From Myxococcales bacterium (GTDB lineage Bacteria; Myxococcota; Polyangia; Fen-1088): a stretch of 6,139 nt of DNA. The position numbers were made by a program, and so were the translations under genes. Of this stretch, positions 1 to 6,139 are shown one piece after another. The stretch covers positions 8,019-14,157 of the forward strand of contig PMJE01000622.1 in NCBI GenBank assembly GCA_003157315.1, read 5' to 3'. Under the pieces are notes generated by a model. That model searched no databases. It was not told the DNA's origin and was given only the letters and a program-made list of their open reading frames with translations. The first letter of the stretch is position 1, and each line of letters opens with the position of its first letter.

Positions 1-617
1 ACCGCCTGCACCAGTCCCGAGGCAGTGGTCCCTGCACTCCAAACGATCATGCCGGTGCGATCCGACGGGTGCACGATGATCAGGACTACGCCGCACAGGA
101 TGCTGGTCACATTGAACATGGCCGGCGCAAAAGCCGGGGCCGTGTAGTGGTGCTGCGCGTTCAGCATTCCCATCCAAACCGCGCTGACGCTGACCAAGGC
201 CAGGATGGGCATCATGATCTGCGTGAATAGACCGCCCAAGGCGACTTGGGCGGCGTTGCCGCCAAAGCCGCGCGAGATGAGCGACACCAACTCGTCGGAA
301 AAGGCCATTCCAGCCAAGGTCAGACCGCCGGTCAGCGCGAGCACAGCACCCAGAACCAGATTGCCGAGCCTGAAGGCGCGCTCGCGCCCGCCCTGGTTGA
401 GCGCATCGGCAAAGGTCGGGACAAACGCGCTCGACAGCGCGCCCTCGGCAAACAGGTCGCGCAGCAGATTGGGGATGCGGAAAGCCGCGACATAGGCGTC
501 GGTCAGCCCGCTGACCCCAAAAACGCGTGCAAAAATGGCATCGCGTACCACGCCCAGCACGCGCGACACGAGGATTGCCACGCTGACATTGGCGGAAGAA
601 CGAAGGGCGCTGGGCAC
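1..617 (-). CDS. murJ: Lipid II flippase MurJ (MviN), N-terminal part, runs off left edge
   Basis: MurJ moves the lipid-linked peptidoglycan precursor lipid II across the inner membrane and belongs to the MOP superfamily of multi-helix transporters. The 205 residues visible cover roughly the first 40% of a protein that is usually about 500 residues. Family landmarks are clear: SRVLGVVRD at residues 18-26, TDAY at 39-42, and FRIPNLLRDLFAEGALSSAF at 46-65. Arg19, Arg25, Asp40 and Arg53 fall where the functionally important Arg18, Arg24, Asp39 and Arg52 of the E. coli protein lie. Hydrophobic helices follow at about 84-105, 131-152 and 167-183. The start is GTG at 615-617. The frame meets an in-frame stop at 690-692 and has no ATG between, so GTG is the only good choice, although no strong ribosome binding site precedes it. 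The gene lies 72 bp downstream of the TPR gene on the same strand, so the two may share a transcript. The C-terminus lies outside the window. Confidence 0.95.
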   Translation of the reverse strand, partial: MPSALRSSANVSVAILVSRVLGVVRDAIFARVFGVSGLTDAYVAAFRIPNLLRDLFAEGALSSAFVPTFADALNQGGRERAFRLGNLVLGAVLALTGGLTLAGMAFSDELVSLISRGFGGNAAQVALGGLFTQIMMPILALVSVSAVWMGMLNAQHHYTAPAFAPAMFNVTSILCGVVLIIVHPSDRTGMIVWSAGTTASGLVQA

Positions 618-644
618 TGTACCCGACGTTAGCCGTCCCCGGGG

Positions 645-663
645 CCAACGTCCATTTCGTTGG
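645..663. repeat. Perfect 6-bp inverted repeat upstream of murJ
   Basis: CCAACG at 645-650 is mirrored by CGTTGG at 658-663 around a 7-base loop. It lies 28 bp upstream of the murJ start. On the transcribed (minus) strand it is followed by a GC-rich stretch, not a T-run, so it does not look like a classical intrinsic terminator. It could be an RNA stem in the murJ leader, or chance in GC-rich sequence. Confidence 0.4.
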
Positions 664-671
664 GTTGCCCG

Positions 672-688
672 GGCGACCGCAGGTCGCC
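672..688 (-). repeat. 7-bp GC-rich stem-loop just after the TPR stop codon
   Basis: GGCGACC at 672-678 pairs perfectly with GGTCGCC at 682-688 around a 3-base loop. It begins one base past the TPR gene's TAG stop (690-692) in the direction of transcription. The position suits a terminator, attenuator or RNA-stabilising 3' stem, but no U-tract follows, so read-through into murJ remains likely. The inverted repeat is directly visible; any function is inference. Confidence 0.45.
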
Positions 689-689
689 A

Positions 690-3662
690 CTACGGTCGTC
701 GGCCGGTACGCAACGAGAGCGGGGTGGTGTCCGCGTCCTTCGCGTCCACCACCAGGGCCAGGCCGAGTTGCTCACGCAATTCGAGGTGCTGGGTGGTCAC
801 GCTCCAGCGCGCGAGCCCGAGGATGGCCTCCTCGGGTCGTGTGCCGCGCGCCCGCGCCTCCTTTACCAGCTCGCGCGCCGCTGCCACCACGTCGCCGCAG
901 GCGACCAACCCAGCCCGGTTGGCATTCTCTTCGGCAGCAGCGGCCCATGCATGAAGGTCGATGGAAGCTGGATCGCTTATCAACTGCTCCACTGCCGAGT
1001 GCATGGATATCAACTGCGATTGCGGCAACACCTTGTGCAAGAAAGCGACGTACTTGCGCACCGCGAGCGGGTCCGTGTCTGGCAAATCGAACTCGGGCCG
1101 CAGCAGCTTGATCGCCGCCGCCAGGATGACCTGCAGTTCGCTCAGCGTCGGCACCACCTGCGGCCACAGCAAGAAATGGTCGGCGCGCAGACCCACCAAT
1201 TTCTTTGCCAGCCGAAAAGCCAACTCGCGGTCGGTGCGGCCCGACACCAATCCTCGCCCGAGCACGAATGCCGGAAGTACCTGCTTGCCTTCCAGTAGGA
1301 TCACAAGGTCGATCTCGTCGGGGGCGGTCGGGGGAACGTAGACCGCAGGCAAGGCCACGCCGATCAGTCGGCTGACGTATACCAAGATCTGTGACACCGA
1401 GGAGTTGTCCCTGGTCAGATCTACGCGCTGGCTGAGGTCGAGCCCGCAGGCTTGCGGCTCCTTGGCCCGCGACATAGTGACGCCCGCGCTGACCGTGGCC
1501 AGCACTTGGGAGATGCGCCGGTCTTGCTGTGGGCTGCACACCCAGCCCTGCCACAGGCCCTCGTTCAGCCCAGCTTTGGCCAAGGGCACGCCCGGCAAGG
1601 CGTGTTGTCCGTAGAATTCCTTCTCCTGGGCATTGGCCTTCATCAGGGCGGAAAGCGCGGCGCAGGCACAGAAGGCGCGGTCGTAGTGCCGATGGTCGCT
1701 GTACAGTCGGGCCAAGGCCCGGATCTGCTTGGCAGCTCCCTCGGCATCGCTGGCTGCCGCTAGAAGGTGTTCCCGCGTCTTGACCGCCTCGGCGAATCCC
1801 CCCGCTCCTTGGGCTTCGTACACCTCGACCAATGCCTCGCGCTGCTTGTTGTCGTCCGGGGCCAGCGACACGCACACCTCATACGCTGCCGCCGCTGTCG
1901 CCAGGTCAGCCTGGCGAACCCGGGAAATCTCGGCCAGACCGCGCCACAAGCCAAGCAACCACGGTCGCTGGTGCTCCGGCGGAGAAGCGCCCAGACGCTT
2001 GATCATATGCCGGTAGGCACGCGCAAGCTCAGGCCACTCCTGCCGGCTGGTGAGGATGCGCTCGATGCGCTCGAAGCTGCGGCGATCCTCCGGTTCCTGA
2101 TCAAGCGCCCGATTGTAGAGCTCGACCGCCTCGACCGGGGATTCCAGCTCGTAGTTCAAAATATTAGCCATGGCGACCAGGTAGCGCGCCTTGTCCTTGC
2201 CCGACTCGGTCTTGGCAAGCTGGTCCAGCACATCCACCGCAGGCACCCACTCCTGCACCAGGGTGTAGATCTCCATCAGCTCGTGCAGCGTCTCGGGGTC
2301 ATGGGGGCGCAGCGCCAGAGCTTGCTCGAAGGTCTGCTGCGCAGCTTTCTGGTCGTTCAATTCCTCGCGTTGCAGGCGGCCGATGCGGCACAGAATATCG
2401 AAGCGTTCGTCGGGCGACGTGGCACCCGCGAGCAGCACTCGATGCTGCTCGATGAGGGCGGCAGCGTCGGCTGGTCCCCGCCCTTCCATCTGGGAGTTGG
2501 CATCAGCCAGCGCCTCGCGCAGGTCTGGCAGATTGGGCGCCAACTCGAGCGCCTTCATGAACGCACCGGCAGCCGCGCTGGCATCCCCCAGCGCCATGTG
2601 GGCTTGGCCAAGAGCCATGAGGTGCTCAGCACGATCGGCGGCGGTTAGCTTGGCTTCATCCTGGGCGAGGACCAGGGGCACCGTGGTGCGGACGTCCTGC
2701 CACCATTCTTGCGCCTCGGCGAGCTGCGACCAACAAAGCAGCGTCGGCAAGTAGCCAGACTCAGCCGCGTAGGCGCGCCGGTAGTTGACCCGCGCCCGTT
2801 CCACGTCGCCGGTCATCTGGGCTGACCAGCCCGCCCGTTGCCAAAGCCGTGCCCGGGGTTCCATGCTCTGTTCGGCTGCCTCGGCCAATGACTCGAGTAA
2901 AGGCAATGCGGCAGCCCAATCCTTGCGACCCCACTCGATCTCGGCCATCACCGCCGTAGCTTGCGGATGACCCGGGGAAAGATCGAGCACGCGGCGGTAC
3001 TGCTCGGTGGCGCCATCCAGATCGTTGAGCCGGTTGCGATAGATCTCCGCAGCGTCGAAAGCAAACTGAACCCGCGCCAGAGCATCGGAGGTGTTGGCTG
3101 ACGCGGACGCGAGATAGGCCGCCGCGCGTGACCAATCGCCGCGCTGACCATGCAGCGCCACCAGCGCGCGCAAGGCCGCGGGGTTGGCGGGATCAGCCGC
3201 CATGGCCGCTTCCAGCGACTGTTCGGCCGCCGCCGAATCGTCGAGACTGTGCTGATACCAACCCGCCATGGCCACCAGCATGTCGGCGCGCTTGGATTCC
3301 GGCGCCATCTCGGCCACCAGGCCGTTGCATTCGGCCAGCAAGTCCTGCCAGCGGTTGTGCGTGGCGGCCATGCGCGCCAGACCAGTGGCCAGCTCCTGAT
3401 TCGATGGATCTTCCTGAAACGCAGCCAGAAACGTGATGAATGCTCGGTCTGGGTCGGCCAGATTGGTCTCGAAAATCTGTGCGGCGCGCATCAGGTAGCG
3501 CGCTCGGCCGGCAGCGTGATCGACTTTCTCGGTGCGCTCAATCAGCAGGCCGGCCAGGTCCTCCCAGCGCTCCTCGCGCACATAGCTCTGCTCGAGCCGA
3601 TGGAATTCGTCGGCCCGTTCTTCGTCATCTGGCATTTCATCATCGAGCGCGTCGCTGCGCAT
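690..3662 (-). CDS. Large TPR-repeat protein with a distinct C-terminal domain of unknown function
   Basis: A 990-residue protein with no signal peptide or membrane segment and a very acidic N-terminus ([16 protein letters not shown]), so probably cytoplasmic. Residues about 20-670 are helical TPR repeats, which normally serve as protein-binding scaffolds. Clear repeat helices ending in the typical A-x-x-x-x-P pattern lie at about 143-161, 217-235, 359-380, 436-458, 508-527 and 585-604. Residues about 690-970 are not TPR: a beta-rich stretch at 755-802 ([20 protein letters not shown], then DLVILLEG), then helices. RELAF at 812-816 and EENANRAGL at 911-919 resemble the HExxH and ExxxD motifs of M48 peptidases with the metal ligands lost; this is my inference. 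The ATG at 3660-3662 follows AGGGAGG (3667-3673) at 4-base spacing. The gene is divergent from the slipin gene and lies just upstream of murJ on the same strand. I know no specific function; a scaffold role linked to envelope growth would fit but is unproven. Confidence 0.9.
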   Translation of the reverse strand: MRSDALDDEMPDDEERADEFHRLEQSYVREERWEDLAGLLIERTEKVDHAAGRARYLMRAAQIFETNLADPDRAFITFLAAFQEDPSNQELATGLARMAATHNRWQDLLAECNGLVAEMAPESKRADMLVAMAGWYQHSLDDSAAAEQSLEAAMAADPANPAALRALVALHGQRGDWSRAAAYLASASANTSDALARVQFAFDAAEIYRNRLNDLDGATEQYRRVLDLSPGHPQATAVMAEIEWGRKDWAAALPLLESLAEAAEQSMEPRARLWQRAGWSAQMTGDVERARVNYRRAYAAESGYLPTLLCWSQLAEAQEWWQDVRTTVPLVLAQDEAKLTAADRAEHLMALGQAHMALGDASAAAGAFMKALELAPNLPDLREALADANSQMEGRGPADAAALIEQHRVLLAGATSPDERFDILCRIGRLQREELNDQKAAQQTFEQALALRPHDPETLHELMEIYTLVQEWVPAVDVLDQLAKTESGKDKARYLVAMANILNYELESPVEAVELYNRALDQEPEDRRSFERIERILTSRQEWPELARAYRHMIKRLGASPPEHQRPWLLGLWRGLAEISRVRQADLATAAAAYEVCVSLAPDDNKQREALVEVYEAQGAGGFAEAVKTREHLLAAASDAEGAAKQIRALARLYSDHRHYDRAFCACAALSALMKANAQEKEFYGQHALPGVPLAKAGLNEGLWQGWVCSPQQDRRISQVLATVSAGVTMSRAKEPQACGLDLSQRVDLTRDNSSVSQILVYVSRLIGVALPAVYVPPTAPDEIDLVILLEGKQVLPAFVLGRGLVSGRTDRELAFRLAKKLVGLRADHFLLWPQVVPTLSELQVILAAAIKLLRPEFDLPDTDPLAVRKYVAFLHKVLPQSQLISMHSAVEQLISDPASIDLHAWAAAAEENANRAGLVACGDVVAAARELVKEARARGTRPEEAILGLARWSVTTQHLELREQLGLALVVDAKDADTTPLSLRTGRRP

Positions 3663-3713
3663 GTCGCCTCCCTGCGAAACTCGACCAAGCCAGCCCCGAG
3701 AAATAGTGGCGAA

Positions 3714-3742
3714 AGACTAGTCGCGCCGGTGGGCAAGGTCAA
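3714..3742 (-). promoter_or_regulatory. Candidate sigma70-type promoter for the TPR gene
   Basis: Reading the minus strand, TTGACC (3742-3737, five of six consensus bases) is followed after exactly 17 bases by TAGTCT (3719-3714, a weak -10 with T, A and final T conserved). Transcription would start near 3707, leaving a leader of about 45 bases before the TPR start at 3662. The 8-bp palindrome GACTAGTC (3715-3722) overlaps the -10 box. The spacing is good but the -10 is poor, and GC-rich genomes often deviate from this consensus. I saw no comparably good promoter for the slipin gene in the rest of the 3663-3809 intergenic region. Confidence 0.35.
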
Positions 3743-3809
3743 ACACATGTTCTTCTCGCGCGCTCCCCCGCCTAGCTGTGTCACAATTACCATTGCGAAG
3801 GAGCAAAGC

Positions 3810-4676
3810 ATGGAAACTGTCCTCGTGGGAGTCCTTGTCCTTGCCGGCATCTCTCTGCTGACCGGAGTGCGCGTGCTGCGCGAGTACGAGCGTGGCGTGG
3901 TTTTTCGCCTGGGACGTGCCCGCAAGAGCTTGGCCGGCCCGGGCCTGGTCATGCTGCTGCCCTTTGGCATCGACCGGGCGCGCATCGTGGATACCCGAAT
4001 CCAGGCCATCCAGATTCCGCCCCAGGAGGTCATCACCCGCGACAACATTTCGATCGTCGTCAGCGCGGTGGTCTACGCCAATGTCGCCTCGCCCCGCCAC
4101 GCCATCCTGGAGGTAGAGGAGTTCTTGCCTGCCACCTTGCAGCTTGCAGCTACCACTCTGCGCGCCGTGGTTGGCAAGCTGGAGCTGGACGACATTCTTT
4201 CCAACCGGGAAGGCATCAACTCCGAAGTGCGAAATATCCTCGACACCCGCACCGAGCAATGGGGGGTTGAGATCACGGCCGTGGAGCTTAAGGATATCGA
4301 GCTGCCCCAGGAGATGAAGCGAGCCATGGCCCGCCAGGCCGAAGCCGAGCGGGAACGCCGCGCGAAAGTCATTGCCGCTGGCGGCGAGGTGCAAGCCGCC
4401 GCTCAACTTGCCGAGGCCGCGCGCATGATCGCGTCCACGCCAGGCGCGTTGCAACTGCGGCTCTACCAGACGCTAGTGGAAGTTTCCGCCGAGGCGCGTT
4501 CAACCATCGTGTTTCCCGTGCCCATCGACATGGGAGGAACGAGCAACGCTGCGGGGCTGACCCAGGCCCAGATTCAAACCATGATGCAAAGTGCGGTCGC
4601 GCTGGCCTCCTCCCAGGAAAATCTCCGGCTCGCCGAGGTAGACGCCGAGAAGACCGGCAAGCTGCCCGGCCGGTGA
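3810..4676 (+). CDS. Slipin / stomatin-like SPFH-domain membrane protein
   Basis: Slipins are membrane-anchored SPFH (band 7) proteins that oligomerise and organise membrane microdomains or assist membrane proteolysis. This 288-residue protein starts with a hydrophobic segment at residues 3-20, followed by the family-typical [14 protein letters not shown] (24-37) and [14 protein letters not shown] (43-56). The SPFH core includes [19 protein letters not shown] (61-79) and [19 protein letters not shown] (148-166). A charged coiled-coil-like helix, [20 protein letters not shown], spans 169-188 and an Ala-rich stretch follows. Residues after about 240 are a Gln- and Ala-rich tail without a family motif I recognise. 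The ATG at 3810 has GAAGGAG at 3797-3803 with 6-base spacing. The frame stays open 220 codons further upstream, but that part is antisense to the TPR gene and should not be taken as an N-terminal extension. The gene is divergent from the TPR gene and convergent with purC. No nfeD, the usual slipin partner gene, is next to it. Confidence 0.93.
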   Translation: METVLVGVLVLAGISLLTGVRVLREYERGVVFRLGRARKSLAGPGLVMLLPFGIDRARIVDTRIQAIQIPPQEVITRDNISIVVSAVVYANVASPRHAILEVEEFLPATLQLAATTLRAVVGKLELDDILSNREGINSEVRNILDTRTEQWGVEITAVELKDIELPQEMKRAMARQAEAERERRAKVIAAGGEVQAAAQLAEAARMIASTPGALQLRLYQTLVEVSAEARSTIVFPVPIDMGGTSNAAGLTQAQIQTMMQSAVALASSQENLRLAEVDAEKTGKLPGR

Positions 4677-4724
4677 TCTCCCACCGTGCCCGCCCCTCTG
4701 CGCTCTCAGCCGTATTCTGTGCGC

Positions 4725-5687
4725 CTATTTGATACCGAGATTCCTCCGAATTCGGCCCGCGGGTTCCTCGAAGTCCGGCACAAAACCCCGCCCGGTGACA
4801 AGCTCATAAAGCGCGATGTAGCGGCGGGCCGCCTCACAACGAACCTCGTCGGAAAGCGGGGGCGGCGGGCCGTCACCCCGGTAGCCCTGATCGGCCAGCA
4901 CCCGACGCAGATACTCCTTGTCCAGCCCGCGCGGCTCGTCGCCCCGCTCGAAGCGCACCTGGTAGTCGTCAGCATACCAGTAGCGTGAACTGTCGGGGGT
5001 GTGGACCTCGTCGATGAAGCAAAGGCCGCCGTCAACCCGCCGGCCGATCTCGTACTTGGTGTCGACCAGGATGAGACCACGCTGGGCCGCGAGACTCTGG
5101 CCAAAGGCGAAGATGCGCGCGCACATCTCGGCCGCGCGGTCGAAATCGTCGGCTGACAACGTGCCGGCCGCCAGAATCTCCTCGCGCGACACCGACTGGT
5201 CGTGGCCACCCTTGGCCGCCTTGGTGGAGGGCGTGAGGATGGGCTTGTCCAGCTTCTGGTTCTTGCGCATGCCATCGGGCAGCTTGTGGCCACAGAAGAG
5301 GCGACCGCCCCGTTCATAGTGGTGCCAGATCGATGTGGTAGTAACGCCCGTCAGATAGGCGCGCATGACGAACTCCACCGGCAAGAGCTCGCACTCGGCG
5401 GCTACCATGACGGTCGGGTCAGGCACCGAAAGCACGTGATTGGACGCCATCTGCTTGGTGGCGTCGAACCAATAGGCTGCGATCTGGTTCAGTACCTGGC
5501 CCTTGAACGGGATGGTGCCTAGCACCACGTCAAACGCACTGATCCGGTCGGTCACCACAATGGTGCGCTGGCCATTCTTGCTGTAGCAGTCACGAACCTT
5601 GCCGACGTACTTGCTGCCCAACTCGGGGAAATCGGTCTTCTCCAGGGTCTTGGCCAGCTGTGCGCGAATAAGCTCATTGGAAACCAT
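4725..5687 (-). CDS. purC: Phosphoribosylaminoimidazole-succinocarboxamide (SAICAR) synthase
   Basis: PurC joins aspartate to CAIR using ATP, giving SAICAR, in cytoplasmic de novo purine synthesis. The 320-residue product is full length for the longer, yeast Ade1-like form; the short bacterial form is about 240. Motifs in order: GKVRDCY (29-35, nucleotide-binding loop), [18 protein letters not shown] (46-63), [19 protein letters not shown] (103-121), [18 protein letters not shown] (150-167), [11 protein letters not shown] (205-215), [14 protein letters not shown] (224-237) and LDKEYLR (255-261). The last four include the two SAICAR synthetase signatures, all intact. The proline run at 274-277 is common in this form. 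ATG at 5685-5687 follows AGGGAGG (5694-5700) at 6-base spacing, the same ribosome binding site as the TPR gene. The start lies 19 bp after the purB stop on the same strand, which indicates co-transcription. The gene ends convergently with the slipin gene. Confidence 0.97.
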   Translation of the reverse strand: MVSNELIRAQLAKTLEKTDFPELGSKYVGKVRDCYSKNGQRTIVVTDRISAFDVVLGTIPFKGQVLNQIAAYWFDATKQMASNHVLSVPDPTVMVAAECELLPVEFVMRAYLTGVTTTSIWHHYERGGRLFCGHKLPDGMRKNQKLDKPILTPSTKAAKGGHDQSVSREEILAAGTLSADDFDRAAEMCARIFAFGQSLAAQRGLILVDTKYEIGRRVDGGLCFIDEVHTPDSSRYWYADDYQVRFERGDEPRGLDKEYLRRVLADQGYRGDGPPPPLSDEVRCEAARRYIALYELVTGRGFVPDFEEPAGRIRRNLGIK

Positions 5688-5706
5688 GGCGTGCCTCCCT
5701 CGGCTG

Positions 5707-6139
5707 TCAGTCGTCTAGGTCTCGCAGCGCTCGATCAATGATGACGCCGCCCCAACGCAAGTGGTGATTGATATCGAACGCCTCATCCAAGTCGGTGGCG
5801 GTCAAATGCGCGGCGATCTGCGGATCGGTGCCCACCCGCTCGCGGAAGCTGGGCGAGGATCCCGCCGGTTGCCCGAGCGCAGCCGAAGCGGCCAGGGCAT
5901 GTTTCTGCACCAACTCGTAGGCCGTCTGGCGTGCCAAGCCCTTGCGCACGAGAGCAAGCATCACGCCTTCGCTGAAAAAGAGCCCGCCAGTCAGCTCCAG
6001 GTTGTGGTGCATGCGTTCTTGGTTGACCACCAGGCCGTCGATCAACCCGGCCGCTCTGCGCACCATGAAATCTGCGATGCCCGTGGCATCCGGGCCGATC
6101 ACCCGCTCCACCGAAGAATGCGAAATGTCGCGCTCGTGC
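5707..6139 (-). CDS. purB: Adenylosuccinate lyase, C-terminal part, runs off right edge
   Basis: PurB removes fumarate from SAICAR to give AICAR and from adenylosuccinate to give AMP, acting twice in purine synthesis. The 143 visible residues are the C-terminal third of a protein of about 430-450. They begin with [19 protein letters not shown], the strongly conserved segment of the bacterial PurB family that contributes to the active site of the homotetramer. [20 protein letters not shown] then [17 protein letters not shown] follow, typical of the C-terminal helical domain, which ends with [13 protein letters not shown]. The reading frame is open to the window edge, so the GTG at 6109-6111 is an internal valine, not a start. 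The fumarase-superfamily signature loop carrying the catalytic serine lies upstream of the window and cannot be checked. The TGA stop is 19 bp from purC, consistent with a purB-purC operon. Confidence 0.95.
   Translation of the reverse strand, partial: HERDISHSSVERVIGPDATGIADFMVRRAAGLIDGLVVNQERMHHNLELTGGLFFSEGVMLALVRKGLARQTAYELVQKHALAASAALGQPAGSSPSFRERVGTDPQIAAHLTATDLDEAFDINHHLRWGGVIIDRALRDLDD

Noticed and set aside
205..954. Several overlapping plus-strand open frames at the left end
   Set aside because: They are antisense to murJ and to the 3' end of the TPR gene, with Arg/Ser/Pro/Ala-rich translations and no family resemblance.
772..1875. 367-codon minus-strand open frame overlapping the TPR gene in another frame
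   Set aside because: Its Arg/Gly/Ala/Pro-rich translation is typical of an out-of-frame reading of GC-rich DNA. The overlapping TPR frame is coherent throughout.
1767..2648. 293-codon plus-strand open frame inside the TPR gene
   Set aside because: It is a shadow of the TPR coding strand in GC-rich DNA. Its translation is rich in Arg, Gln and Leu with no recognisable domain, while the opposite strand encodes clear TPR repeats.
3150..3809. Plus-strand open frame continuous with the slipin gene, which would add 220 residues at its N-terminus
   Set aside because: It is antisense to the TPR gene's N-terminal coding region and has low-complexity, non-family composition. The slipin's hydrophobic anchor begins right after the ATG at 3810, which has a good ribosome binding site.
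3717..4454. 245-codon minus-strand open frame antisense to the slipin gene
   Set aside because: The plus strand encodes a complete SPFH protein with intact motifs. The antisense product shows no domain and no supporting start signal.
5707..6111. A short 134-residue gene starting at the GTG at 6109-6111
   Set aside because: The frame is open to the window edge and the preceding residues HERDISHSS are part of the conserved adenylosuccinate lyase segment, so this is the tail of purB.

Overview
This GC-rich window reads as chromosomal DNA from a Gram-negative-type bacterium. The long tetratricopeptide-repeat (TPR) protein, with its many 'AAQIF..L.D...A' style repeats and a distinctive C-terminal domain, resembles proteins I associate with Myxococcota and related former Deltaproteobacteria. 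That placement is inference from protein style, not a measured result. I see no mobile element, tRNA, rRNA, CRISPR array or prophage signal. Genes fill nearly all of the window and the spacers are short.

Layout, left to right. (1) Bases 1-617, minus strand: the N-terminal 205 residues of the lipid II flippase MurJ, running off the left edge and starting at GTG. (2) A 72-bp spacer with two short perfect inverted repeats. (3) Bases 690-3662, minus strand: a 990-residue TPR protein whose last 300 residues form a separate non-TPR domain, possibly a dead M48-type metallopeptidase fold. It lies upstream of murJ on the same strand and may be co-transcribed with it. (4) A 147-bp divergent intergenic region with a candidate promoter for the TPR gene. 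(5) Bases 3810-4676, plus strand: a slipin/stomatin-like SPFH membrane protein with no NfeD partner in the window. (6) A 48-bp convergent gap. (7) Bases 4725-5687, minus strand: purC (SAICAR synthase). (8) Bases 5707-6139, minus strand: the C-terminal 143 residues of purB (adenylosuccinate lyase), running off the right edge.

How the genes fit together: purB and purC are 19 bp apart on one strand and act at neighbouring steps of purine synthesis. PurC makes SAICAR, and PurB then splits fumarate from SAICAR and later from adenylosuccinate. The TPR gene and murJ form a second minus-strand unit, which hints, without proof, at a role for the TPR protein near envelope assembly. The slipin is the only plus-strand gene and stands alone. 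Most of the window is ordinary housekeeping. The least explained part is the C-terminal domain of the TPR protein.
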